Below, in pieces: positions 1 to 7,257 of a stretch of 42,952 bases of DNA. The stretch covers positions 1 to 42,952 of the forward strand of contig LOEV01000023.1 of NCBI GenBank assembly GCA_001516065.1, written 5' to 3'. Source of the DNA: Alphaproteobacteria bacterium BRH_c36 (GTDB taxonomy: Bacteria; Pseudomonadota; Alphaproteobacteria; Rhizobiales; Hyphomicrobiaceae). The translations under genes and the position numbers were made by a program. The stretch's first letter is position 1; each line of letters starts with the position of its first letter. The notes below the pieces were generated by a model. The model saw only the letters and a program-made list of their open reading frames with translations. It ran no database searches and was not told where the DNA came from.

Positions 1-62
1 ATAGCCGCAACCTCGTTCGATTTAGGCGCGACATGAGGGCCACTAGCAACATCAATGACTTA

Positions 63-135
63 GTGAGGCGTTTATCACGCCTTAATCGACACCGGCCTCG
101 CCGCACCGCCGGTCAATTAAGGCGCGACGCCTCAC
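63..135. repeat. Nested palindromic element (long imperfect stem-loop)
   Basis: Three nested inverted-repeat pairs share one centre. GTGAGGCGT (63-71) pairs with ACGCCTCAC (127-135). GCCTTAAT (79-86) pairs with ATTAAGGC (116-123). ACCGGC (91-96) pairs with GCCGGT (108-113), leaving an 11-nt loop. Together they form a long stem with bulges on either strand. This is read directly from the sequence. It could be a dispersed palindromic repeat, a structured RNA or an unusual terminator for the minus-strand reading frame that ends at 82. Its copy number elsewhere is unknown. Confidence 0.6.
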
Positions 136-423
136 TCGTCCCGTTCTCGTAACTCGCGATATCATCGCCCGAGTTGGTAAACGCTCGGCCCTCGCAAGAG
201 GACCGGGCGTTTCTGCGAGGATACTACTCTTAGAGATCTGGTTCGCTGAACGCTGCGGCGGCGAGTGCTCGTGCTGATAGCGCAGCAATTGATCCGCCGC
301 TTGGATTTTGTCGGCGGGATCAGAAAGAAACGTGCCGGCCGATGCAGAAGCAAAAACGGGTGTCGCCAATCCCGGAGCAAAGGCAGAGGTGATCGCTGTC
401 GCGACGAATACGGCCTAATCCAT
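82..423 (-). pseudogene. Possible broken gene for a small secreted protein (amber stop at codon 3)
   Basis: Read on the minus strand from the ATG at 423-421, the frame is Met-Asp-TAG. After that stop it runs open to TAA at 82-84. The residues just after the stop form a signal-peptide-like stretch (AVFVATAITSAFAPGLATPVFASASA) with an AxA-like cleavage site, followed by a polar region of about 85 residues. Without the stop the product would be about 113 residues. A TTG at 369 could in principle start a shorter protein, but that would lose most of the hydrophobic core. I do not recognise the family. It may be a nonsense-mutated gene or a chance open frame. No clear ribosome site is seen. Confidence 0.25.
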
Positions 424-607
424 CCGGGTGCACTCGAAGATTTTCAGCTTTCGTTAGCCGACGGAATCGAAGCGGCCGGGTTCGCGAACGCATCCTTCGC
501 AAGGTGTGTTAAGACACCGATTGCCTCGCCGCGTGAACCCATGGAACCCGCACAACTCCGATGAAACACGCGCCGACCTGATCGCTGATTTTAACCTGGC
601 CGCCGCT

Positions 608-779
608 ATGCGACGTCTGTGCGACGACCGGCTGGTGAATTTTCTTTTGGGAAGTTCAAAACTTGGGCCGGTTATGTCTCTATCGTGTTTCGCTCTCGAA
701 CGAAGGGTTCAAGTTCATCGACACGTTGGCAATGCCCGACGGTGATGAACTTGAACCCGTACCCGGTTCCGCTCGGTAA
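608..779 (+). pseudogene. Small gene with a probable one-base frameshift
   Basis: Two overlapping frames on the plus strand give one coherent small protein if a single base is removed near 640-648, in the homopolymer-rich string TTTTCTTTT. The first frame starts at the ATG at 608 (MRRLCDDRLVNF). The second continues FWEVQNLGRLCLYRVSLSN and ends in an acidic, proline-rich tail (LEPVPGSAR) with TAA at 777-779. The merged product would be 56 residues. A strong hairpin follows four bases after the stop, as expected of a real transcription unit. The family is not recognised. The break could be a real mutation or a base-calling error in the T-run. Confidence 0.35.
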
Positions 780-782
780 GCC

Positions 783-806
783 CCCCGGCAACGGGTGCCG
801 GGGTTT
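783..806 (+). terminator. Hairpin terminator after the small frameshifted gene
   Basis: A perfect 8-bp stem, CCCCGGCA (783-790) with TGCCGGGG (796-803), closes a 5-nt loop and is followed by TTT on the plus strand. It lies directly after the stop at 779 and before the convergent gene that ends at 814, so it may serve both directions. Confidence 0.6.
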
Positions 807-813
807 CGCCGCT

Positions 814-2274
814 CTAGCTTTCGACCGTAGGCCTGCCGACTAGGCCTCCGATCGTTGACGACGCGAGCGCCAGGATAAGGGCCAATGTTGCCCAACCTGC
901 GGTAGCCGCTATTGTGTCGAGCGAAGTGTCCACTGCTTCAACGGCTTCACGTTTGGCTACCTCATACGTTTCGTTGACTTCCGATACAGCATTTTGATAG
1001 CGCTGCTGCCAGCGCGTCAGGAGCTTTTCTACATCGTTCTCTGAAAGCCCGGTTTCGTTCTTAAGCAGGGTCCGGACCTCAGCGAGGTCTTCTTTGCCCC
1101 AGATGCCATTTCGACCGAAGAGACGATCGAGCAATCGCTGGAGATCGGTGGCTGCGTTGGACGGGCTTGCAATGATCCGGTCAATGGTCCGCTCCACGGC
1201 TTTGGCCGTTTTGCGTTGCTGATCGCGACTGACCACGCCGCGGTACGCACCGCGTGCTTCCGACGCAGTCTCTTTCACTGCTTCCGCCCCCTGCTGTGCA
1301 TAATCCGACAATTGCTGCTGCGCATTGTTTACAAGGGTCTGGAGATTGTTGACGGCCTCCTGATAGCGCTGTTCCCAGCGATCGAGAATAATATCCGCTC
1401 GGTTAGGCTCCAATCCCAGTCTATCGATGAGGATCCTTCTGGCCTCGCGTCGGTCCTCAGCGCCAAGTACGCCATCGTTACCCAGCAACACCTCGAACAG
1501 TTCCCGCATATCGCGTCCGGCATCGCCCGGCGACTCGATCAAGTCTGAGAAAGTCGCTTGCACTGCCTGCGCCGCCTGTTGACGTTCTTCCGTGCTGACC
1601 AACTCCCGGAATATTCCGCTCGCTTCGTCGCGGATGCTGTTCGCGACCTGGTAAAGGAGGTAACTTGACAGCGCAAAATCCCACTGGGCATCGCTGCTGC
1701 CGGGTTTGCGGATCGGTTGGCGAAGATTGCCTTCTGCAGCGGCGTTCCCCGATCCTGAGTTTCCCATGGCGTCCTGAAGCGCCTGCAGCTGCGGCTGTCG
1801 AACTGTAACCATGACGTTTTGCCGGTTTGATCCGGACACCAGATTCGACAGAGCGCCAGCGGCACCTGTTACAGCCGAACCGATGGTGGAGACCGCCAAA
1901 TATGAAATGAAGAGAAGCGTTATGGATCCGACAGTCAGGCCGTGTATCGCACCCGTTATGTCTTTCGGCCAGCCCGCTAGCCGCCCGGCAATAAGGCCGC
2001 CGACAAAAAAGGCTGCGATTGCGCTTACCAGCCACCAAACTCCAACAGCTGTGGGCACTCCCGATACAGGATTGGCTTCCTCGGCCGGGTCGATGACTCC
2101 GATTCCTGCCGCCAATCCGATCATCCCCAGAACCAGGTAAATGGCTAATGCACATATGGCTCCGGCAAAAATCGCGCCCCAAGATGCTCGCGCCGCCCCC
2201 CCTCCGACTGCCATGACATTCTCTTCGATGAGGATGTTAGTTTCGCCTGGTGTACTTTTGTCATTTGCTGCCAT
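814..2274 (-). CDS. Membrane protein with duplicated C-terminal helical repeat (PhnA-like/TIGR04086-type hypothetical)
   Basis: A protein of 486 residues. The start is ATG at 2274 because an AGGA-type ribosome site lies just upstream, and the sequence before it in the longer open frame is not protein-like. Near the N-terminus are three hydrophobic segments (about residues 30-55, 77-98 and 112-132) with small-residue-rich helices. A long soluble, mostly helical part follows. It carries two copies of a unit ending in LLGNDGVLGAEDRREARRIL ... DRWEQRYQEAV and LFGRNGIWGKEDLAEVRTLL ... TRWQQRYQNAV. One more hydrophobic helix lies close to the C-terminus. The function is unknown. Similar rhizobial proteins are usually annotated as PhnA-like or hypothetical membrane proteins, which says little about role. 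It sits alone, and a near-match stress promoter lies upstream. Confidence 0.8.
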   Translation of the reverse strand: MAANDKSTPGETNILIEENVMAVGGGAARASWGAIFAGAICALAIYLVLGMIGLAAGIGVIDPAEEANPVSGVPTAVGVWWLVSAIAAFFVGGLIAGRLAGWPKDITGAIHGLTVGSITLLFISYLAVSTIGSAVTGAAGALSNLVSGSNRQNVMVTVRQPQLQALQDAMGNSGSGNAAAEGNLRQPIRKPGSSDAQWDFALSSYLLYQVANSIRDEASGIFRELVSTEERQQAAQAVQATFSDLIESPGDAGRDMRELFEVLLGNDGVLGAEDRREARRILIDRLGLEPNRADIILDRWEQRYQEAVNNLQTLVNNAQQQLSDYAQQGAEAVKETASEARGAYRGVVSRDQQRKTAKAVERTIDRIIASPSNAATDLQRLLDRLFGRNGIWGKEDLAEVRTLLKNETGLSENDVEKLLTRWQQRYQNAVSEVNETYEVAKREAVEAVDTSLDTIAATAGWATLALILALASSTIGGLVGRPTVES

Positions 2275-2715
2275 GTCAGATCGTCCTTGATTCAGTAATA
2301 ATCCTCCGCGGGCCCTCGATTTCGCAAGTCGTCTTACGTGGAATTGATGGACCACAGGTTTAGCGGGCGAGGCTCGCGCTATCGCAAGCGTCAAAATGGA
2401 TATCGCTTCAGAACCATAAATGTTCCAACATTTCCCCAACCTTACCTGACAACTTCGCAAAAAAAGCCTGACATTCTTCGCGGTACCCGAAGATCGGTTC
2501 ACCAAGCAGCCGAACGTGGACTGTGCGATGACGCCCTCAGCGGCGCGCCCGCGAGGGCGCTAAAGGGCACGAGTCGGTGCGTTCTCTATCGTGCAGATTG
2601 AATTACTGGCTGATCTAAATCACTGTCCGCGCCTCGGCCGGGTGCAAAAACGCCAATAGCTGTTGAAGCGCGTTTCAAAGACAAAAATCGTTTGGCTCAG
2701 ATTGATGCTCAAAAA
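2275..2715. other. Intergenic stretch between membrane protein and ligase
   Basis: No convincing gene is seen. The left end carries the upstream region of the minus-strand gene that starts at 2274. A GC-rich hairpin at about 2545-2562 (GCGCCC on either side of a short loop) could end the ligase operon, which runs leftward and stops at 2716, but it has no T-run. The part near 2400-2470 and 2600-2715 is visibly more A+T-rich than the flanking genes. Confidence 0.4.
2402..2426 (-). promoter_or_regulatory. Near-match EcfG-type promoter upstream of membrane protein
   Basis: On the minus strand the element reads GGAAC, 17 bases, then GAT. The five stronger sites in this window read GGAAC-N17-GTT, so this one has the same spacing with one changed base in the -10 part. 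It lies about 130 bases upstream of the ATG at 2274. The call rests on similarity to the other sites only. Confidence 0.3.
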
Positions 2716-3756
2716 TCACTTTTCACTGCGTCTGGCCCGCTTCTTCAAGCGATCCTCACCCTCGACTTTCAACTCCTCGGGCGGCCGCGCATCCATGGGC
2801 GATTTGTCATTCCTGAACCGCTGGAAGCTGGCGTGCCGCAACAAACCCTCGTCAGTCACATCCCGGTAGAGCACTTCGGCTACGACAACCGGCTCCACCC
2901 ATTCGACGTTGCGCCGCTGCGGAGCCTTAAGCCGTCCTGACAAGGCGCCATCCCGACGCCGGATGGACTGCAAGCCCTCCCAGATCGCCGCCGCCTCCCT
3001 GACCGTGAATCCGGTGCCGACACGTCCCGCGTAAATGAGCTGCTCCCCCTGCGGATAGCCTAGCACCAGCGATCCCACTGTTTTCGCCGCCGACTTGCCC
3101 GGCACATAACCGGCAACGACGAATAATCCCGATCGTGCGCATTTCGATTTGACCCAATCACCGTGCCGTCCTGATCGATAGGGCCTATCGAGGCGCTTGG
3201 ACACGGTCCCCTCAAGCCCCATTTCGCAAGCCTTAGCAAAGACCTCGTCGCCCGCCCCCTCGAGCCTGATGCTCTTTTGAATTGCAGAACGCTTATCGGT
3301 GTCGCTAAGCACGTCCGCAAGCCGAGCTACTCGCGCAGCCAGAGGCATTTGGCGAAGATCGTTTCCATCGCGATAAAGTATGTCAAAAACTACTAGCGTT
3401 ACCGCAGATCTTTTTTTCGATCCTGGCTTTAGCGCGGCCTGCAATGCCGAAAAGCTAATCCGACCTTTTTGATCCGTCGCCAGCACCTCGCCGTCGAGAA
3501 TGGCTGAAGTTACTGTCAACTTGCCGAGATCGGCTGCAAGGGAACCGAACTTCTCCGTCCAGTCATGGCCGCCACGCGTATAGATGCGGACGTTGCAACG
3601 TCCTTCCTGTTTCACAATGTGGGCTTGCACCCGGTAGCCGTCGAATTTTATTTCGTGCATCCACTCCGGCCCGTCAGGCGGCGATCCCAGTCGCGCGAGA
3701 CAAGGCTGCACGAAATCAGGTTTGCTGCGTCGCTTCTCGTCGTCCTTCTCCAACAT
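2716..3756 (-). CDS. ATP-dependent DNA ligase, stand-alone LigD-type ligase domain
   Basis: A protein of 346 residues that corresponds to the ligase module of LigD as a separate polypeptide. Motif I is EIKFDGYR with the adenylated lysine at residue 37. Motif III is ILDGEVLA, motif IV is EGTVSKR and motif V is WVKSKC. The OB-fold follows (LFVVAGYVPG onward). It would seal nicks after end processing. The ATG at 3756 overlaps the TAA of the upstream polymerase gene by one base, so the two are very likely translationally coupled. Two other genes of the pathway, Ku and the PE-polymerase protein, precede it in the same operon. The C-terminal tail is rich in lysine and arginine. The assignment to end joining follows from the family and the operon. 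Confidence 0.93.
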   Translation of the reverse strand: MLEKDDEKRRSKPDFVQPCLARLGSPPDGPEWMHEIKFDGYRVQAHIVKQEGRCNVRIYTRGGHDWTEKFGSLAADLGKLTVTSAILDGEVLATDQKGRISFSALQAALKPGSKKRSAVTLVVFDILYRDGNDLRQMPLAARVARLADVLSDTDKRSAIQKSIRLEGAGDEVFAKACEMGLEGTVSKRLDRPYRSGRHGDWVKSKCARSGLFVVAGYVPGKSAAKTVGSLVLGYPQGEQLIYAGRVGTGFTVREAAAIWEGLQSIRRRDGALSGRLKAPQRRNVEWVEPVVVAEVLYRDVTDEGLLRHASFQRFRNDKSPMDARPPEELKVEGEDRLKKRARRSEK

Positions 3757-5342
3757 TATGCATCCTCGAGAAGCTTTCCGATCGCGGCATCGAGCGGCCG
3801 CCGGCTCTTATGATAATCAGCCCACGCGTTCGATTTTTCGAGTAGGTTCAGCGCCGTCTTGATCGTGAACCGCGACGGGTTTAGACCCTTTCGCACTTGG
3901 CTCCAGTTGAGCGGCATTGACACGAGCGCTCCCGGGCGCGCACGCGGCGAAAGAGGCGCGACCGCCGTCGCCTTACGATCATTACGCAGATAGTCGATAA
4001 ATATCCGCCCCTTTCGGCGATGCTTCGACATGCTGGTAAGGTATAGGTGTGGCTCTTCATCGGCCATCTGTGCCGCTAGCGTCTGGCTGAATAGCTTCGC
4101 TTGTTCAAAGCCTACCCCACCCTCGATAGTGAGTGGTGTAACGACATGCAGCCCCTTTCCGCCTGTTGTCTTGCAAAACGTGACGAGGCCCAATTCCTCG
4201 AGCCTGTCGCGTAGCTTGCGCGACGCATCGAGTACTAGGTTGAAATCCACATCCGCATCTGGATCGAGGTCGAATACGAGTCGACCCGCGGTATCGAGTT
4301 CGAATGGTGCGCAGTTCCACGGGTGGAACTCTATCGCTGAATATTGGGCGAGATCGACGAGCGTCTGCGCATCATCGATCTGCAGATAGGATTGCTTGTC
4401 GTCCGAGACGGTGATTTTTGTGAGACTATCGGGCAGCCCGGCCCCCGCATGGCGTTGGAAGAATATTTCCCCGTCGATCCCCTCCGGTGCGCGCAGGAGC
4501 GAGCACGGCCGGCCGGCAAGATGCTCCATCATCCATGGCGCGGCGGAAACCAGATAGTTCGCAAGATCGGTTTTCGAGAAACCGCAGTCGGGCCACAACA
4601 CCCTTTCAGGATGCGTCATCTTCGGAAATTCGATTTGCTTCTGTGGTTGCCTCGCGCGCTTTGAGCGCTGTGTGTTGGCCGATGTCCACTGTGCGCGTGC
4701 GGCAACTGTCATGCCGGTGGTCAGGAAGGTCGTTGGCAACGGCTCCTTCCCCTTTGCAATACCTAGCAAAGTCCGTCCCGAAGCGACGGACTTGTCCTGT
4801 TTCAGAATGGTGTCGCGCCCCGGCGTTGCCCATTGATCCTTGTGCTTGATCAACAACCAGTTGTGTTTTGCATCTACGGCTTTGGGTTTCATGCACACCA
4901 GGACCCAACTACCGCGAAGCTTGTTGCCGGCGAGAGCGAACTTCAACTCACCCTCGTCAAGCGACTTCGCAATAGGCTCGTCGGTTTGTGGCGCCCAGAA
5001 CCCGCGGTCCCAGATCATCACCGTACCGCCTCCGTATTCGCCCTTCGGGATCGTTCCCTCAAAATCACCGTAGGCGAGTGGATGCTCCTCCACCTCGACC
5101 GCCAATCGTTTCTCGCCTGGATCGAGCGAAGGACCTCGTGTCACAGCCCATGATTGGAAGACGCCATCCACCTCGAGCCTCAAATCGTAATGCAATCGAG
5201 TCGCGTCATGCTTGTGAACGACAAACCGGCGATGCTCTGAGGGAAGGATGTCGGCGTTATCGAGACCGCTCGGCTCCGGTGAACGACTGAAGTCCCGCTT
5301 GGTTTGGTATCGCTTGAGACCGCTACTTTCTTTACCTGCCAT
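3756..5342 (-). CDS. ligD: LigD phosphoesterase-polymerase protein (no ligase domain)
   Basis: A protein of 528 residues from the ATG at 5342, which follows an AGAGG site. A TTG seven codons earlier is a weaker alternative. The N-terminal 3'-phosphoesterase domain (about residues 35-115) has the metal/active-site pattern HDATRLHYDLRLE, giving H45, H51, D53 and R55, with H87 and Y91 in EEHPLAYGDFEG. A linker rich in K, R and Q (about 115-235) leads to the archaeo-eukaryotic-primase-type polymerase domain (about 240-528). Its catalytic aspartates lie in FDLDPD (358-360). This enzyme trims and fills DNA ends for Ku-dependent joining. Many LigD proteins carry the ligase on the same chain. Here it is encoded by the next gene. 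The start lies 55 bases after the Ku stop codon. Confidence 0.93.
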   Translation of the reverse strand: MAGKESSGLKRYQTKRDFSRSPEPSGLDNADILPSEHRRFVVHKHDATRLHYDLRLEVDGVFQSWAVTRGPSLDPGEKRLAVEVEEHPLAYGDFEGTIPKGEYGGGTVMIWDRGFWAPQTDEPIAKSLDEGELKFALAGNKLRGSWVLVCMKPKAVDAKHNWLLIKHKDQWATPGRDTILKQDKSVASGRTLLGIAKGKEPLPTTFLTTGMTVAARAQWTSANTQRSKRARQPQKQIEFPKMTHPERVLWPDCGFSKTDLANYLVSAAPWMMEHLAGRPCSLLRAPEGIDGEIFFQRHAGAGLPDSLTKITVSDDKQSYLQIDDAQTLVDLAQYSAIEFHPWNCAPFELDTAGRLVFDLDPDADVDFNLVLDASRKLRDRLEELGLVTFCKTTGGKGLHVVTPLTIEGGVGFEQAKLFSQTLAAQMADEEPHLYLTSMSKHRRKGRIFIDYLRNDRKATAVAPLSPRARPGALVSMPLNWSQVRKGLNPSRFTIKTALNLLEKSNAWADYHKSRRPLDAAIGKLLEDA

Positions 5343-5397
5343 GAAATCACCAGGCCTCTTCAAGAACGTCAGCGATGACCTCTAGGCCGCCAGAAAC

Positions 5398-6276
5398 TCA
5401 GGCCTTCTTTTTTGACCGGTTGGACGACGGCGAAGGCCCCTTCGTTGGCTTGGAAGACGACGCTTTCGACGACCGGGCAGCCTTCGCGGGCGACTGTTCA
5501 ACGCTCTTCTTCAGTGCTTCCATGAGATCTATTACGTTAGCGCCCGATGGCCGGCCTTCTTCATCCGGCGCCACAACCTTTTTGCCCTTCATCTTCTGTT
5601 GGACGAGTGATTTCAGCGCATCCTGGTATCGGTCAGTGAAGGCTTCAGGGTTGAACGGCGCGGACTTCTGTTCGATGAGCTGCACAGCGAGATCGACCAT
5701 CCCCTTTTGTGGCTTTTCGTGAGGCACATCCTCGAAAAAATCTTGCGGCTCTCGCAATTCATACGCGTAACGAAGCATCTCCATGATGAGGCCGTCCTCG
5801 ACCGGTGCGATCGCTACGAGCCACTCCCGACCGCCAATCGTGACCTGTGCCAGGCCGACCTTTCCGGTTTTGCGCAGTGAATCCCGGATGACGACGAATC
5901 CTTCGCCCGCCAGCGGATCAGCCGGCGCGACAAAGTATGGTCGCTCGAAATATCGGTAATCCAACTCGGCCGAGTCCACGAACTGCACCAGATCGATGGT
6001 CTTCTTGCTTTCTAGCTTCAGAGAATCGATCTCCTCGGGCTCGATCGTCACATAGGTATCCGTGTCGACCTCGTATCCCTTGATGATGTCCGAGTTTTCA
6101 ATTTCGCCTATACCCTGAACGACCTTCTGATATTGAACGCGTCGGCCGGTGGGCTTGTGGATCTGACGAAAGCTGATGTCACTTTTGCTTTCGACGGCGT
6201 TGTAGACCTCTACACCAATGGTGACGAGGCTGAGCCGAAGATAGCCCTTCCAATACGCTCGGTGCTTCTTCGCCAT
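5398..6276 (-). CDS. ku: Ku protein for non-homologous end joining
   Basis: A protein of 292 residues, the usual size for bacterial Ku. It begins MAKKHRAYWKGYLRLSLV, the typical start of the Ku core beta-barrel. Other family features are the region around QYQKVVQGIGEIENSDIIKG, the segment YFERPYFVAPAD and the helix near DRYQDALKSLVQQKMKGKK. The last 40 residues are a lysine/serine-rich basic tail (SSSKPTKGPSPSSNRSKKKA), which in other bacteria contributes DNA binding and threading. Ku binds broken ends as a homodimer and recruits LigD. It is the first gene of the operon Ku - LigD - ligase. A stress-type promoter about 80 bases upstream suggests induction in the general stress response. Confidence 0.95.
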   Translation of the reverse strand: MAKKHRAYWKGYLRLSLVTIGVEVYNAVESKSDISFRQIHKPTGRRVQYQKVVQGIGEIENSDIIKGYEVDTDTYVTIEPEEIDSLKLESKKTIDLVQFVDSAELDYRYFERPYFVAPADPLAGEGFVVIRDSLRKTGKVGLAQVTIGGREWLVAIAPVEDGLIMEMLRYAYELREPQDFFEDVPHEKPQKGMVDLAVQLIEQKSAPFNPEAFTDRYQDALKSLVQQKMKGKKVVAPDEEGRPSGANVIDLMEALKKSVEQSPAKAARSSKASSSKPTKGPSPSSNRSKKKA

Positions 6277-6562
6277 GACTCAAACTCAACACAAGAAACG
6301 AAAGCGAACCTATCCACGCTCGACTTTCGACCCAGTTAACCAGTTATAAGGAAGCAAACAGCTCGACGGGTTAAATGTTCCGCTAAAGCTGGTTTCTCCC
6401 GGTGCTCGCACACAGGCTAAGCCCAAAATCCATTATATCCAGCTTGGCCGGACACGGATATGGAGTTCGGCAAAAAATAAGTTGCCGATTTCCGCTGCCT
6501 GCAGCCTAAGGATAATGGTTGGCATGCACGCGGGCCGCGCTTGGAAAAAGGCGTAATGAAAC
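6277..6562. other. Intergenic region upstream of Ku
   Basis: No gene is supported here. The right-hand part (about 6420-6530) contains only short chance frames. The functional content I can see is the Ku promoter at 6357-6381. The terminator of the neighbouring EF-hand gene lies just beyond this stretch, at 6563-6593. Confidence 0.5.
6357..6381 (-). promoter_or_regulatory. EcfG-type general stress promoter of the Ku-LigD-ligase operon
   Basis: The minus strand reads GGAAC, 17 bases, then GTTTG. This fits the alphaproteobacterial EcfG/RpoE2 consensus (GGAAC, about 18 bases, TT). The -10 part ends about 80 bases before the Ku start. Four more sites with identical spacing lie within the next 3.6 kb, which strengthens the call. 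Binding is inferred, not shown. Confidence 0.72.
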
Positions 6563-6593
6563 GAGCCGGCGCTCATCGCTGAAGCGCCGGCTC
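6563..6593 (-). terminator. Terminator of the EF-hand gene
   Basis: A perfect 11-bp inverted repeat, GAGCCGGCGCT (6563-6573) with AGCGCCGGCTC (6583-6593), has a 9-nt loop. On the minus strand it lies about 30 bases after the stop codon at 6626 and is followed by GTTTCATT. It may also stop rightward transcription. Confidence 0.75.
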
Positions 6594-6625
6594 GGAAGTA
6601 TGACGTCGATGCCCTTTAATGTCGA

Positions 6626-7039
6626 TTACTGCGATGCAGGCTTGTCCGCCGGCGACTTCATGGTGGGCACTTCCTTGCCAACGCGATTTGTCGGCGGGTG
6701 GACCTTTTCCGGGCTATGCCCCGCGCCGGCTTCTCCAGACGACGCGCCTGTTGCCGACGAGTGGTGCACCATTCCGTTGTTGCATGCCGAGAGCCACTCA
6801 TCCTGCTCGATAGTCGTATCGCCGTCGGGATTCGCAGCACTGAAATCGCTCAGATACGGCTGAGCTTGGCTTTTTGTCAGTCCGGCCGAATCCGAACCAC
6901 CGGCCTTCTGCCAAAGATCCATGCATTCATTCTGGCTAAGCTTGGTTTGCGAACCCGCGGACGAAGATGGTTGCTGGGCGAAGGCGCCACCGGAAACAAC
7001 CAAAAGGCCTGCTGCCGCAACGAGTAAAGGATACTTCAT
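6626..7039 (-). CDS. Small secreted EF-hand-like protein
   Basis: A protein of 137 residues from the ATG at 7039, which is preceded by a strong GGAGG seven bases upstream. The N-terminus is a clear signal peptide (MKYPLLVAAAGLLVVSGGAFAQ), so the product is periplasmic or secreted. After a Ser/Gln linker, the middle contains a calcium-loop-like segment, NPDGDTTIEQDE, with acidic residues at positions 3, 5 and 12 of the loop. Position 6 lacks the usual glycine, so calcium binding is uncertain. The C-terminus is a low-complexity tail rich in Ser, Gly, Pro, His and Lys. Similar small EF-hand proteins are common in rhizobia, with no known role. A GGAAC-N17-GTT box upstream points to stress control. 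Confidence 0.82.
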   Translation of the reverse strand: MKYPLLVAAAGLLVVSGGAFAQQPSSSAGSQTKLSQNECMDLWQKAGGSDSAGLTKSQAQPYLSDFSAANPDGDTTIEQDEWLSACNNGMVHHSSATGASSGEAGAGHSPEKVHPPTNRVGKEVPTMKSPADKPASQ

Positions 7040-7129
7040 AATAACCTCCAGTGTTTGCGTAAGGACGTGCTCACGCTTGTTTGCTCGATCAAGGAAATTC
7101 TGACGAAGGTGTGATCGAGATGGGCGGAA

Positions 7130-7154
7130 AACACGTCGACCTCCAAAAAGTTCC
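7130..7154 (-). promoter_or_regulatory. EcfG-type promoter of the EF-hand gene
   Basis: The minus strand reads GGAAC (7154-7150), 17 bases, then GTTTTCC. The spacing and -10 are identical to the Ku promoter. It lies about 90 bases upstream of the ATG at 7039. Confidence 0.72.
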
Positions 7155-7257
7155 GGTTCAAGCCCGCGCAACTAATGCGGACGTGTTGCCGCTTCGCTCT
7201 TGACGCTCAGTTCATTCGTGGCAACCTCTGGTCGCCAAGACAAACGGGGGCGGGGTA

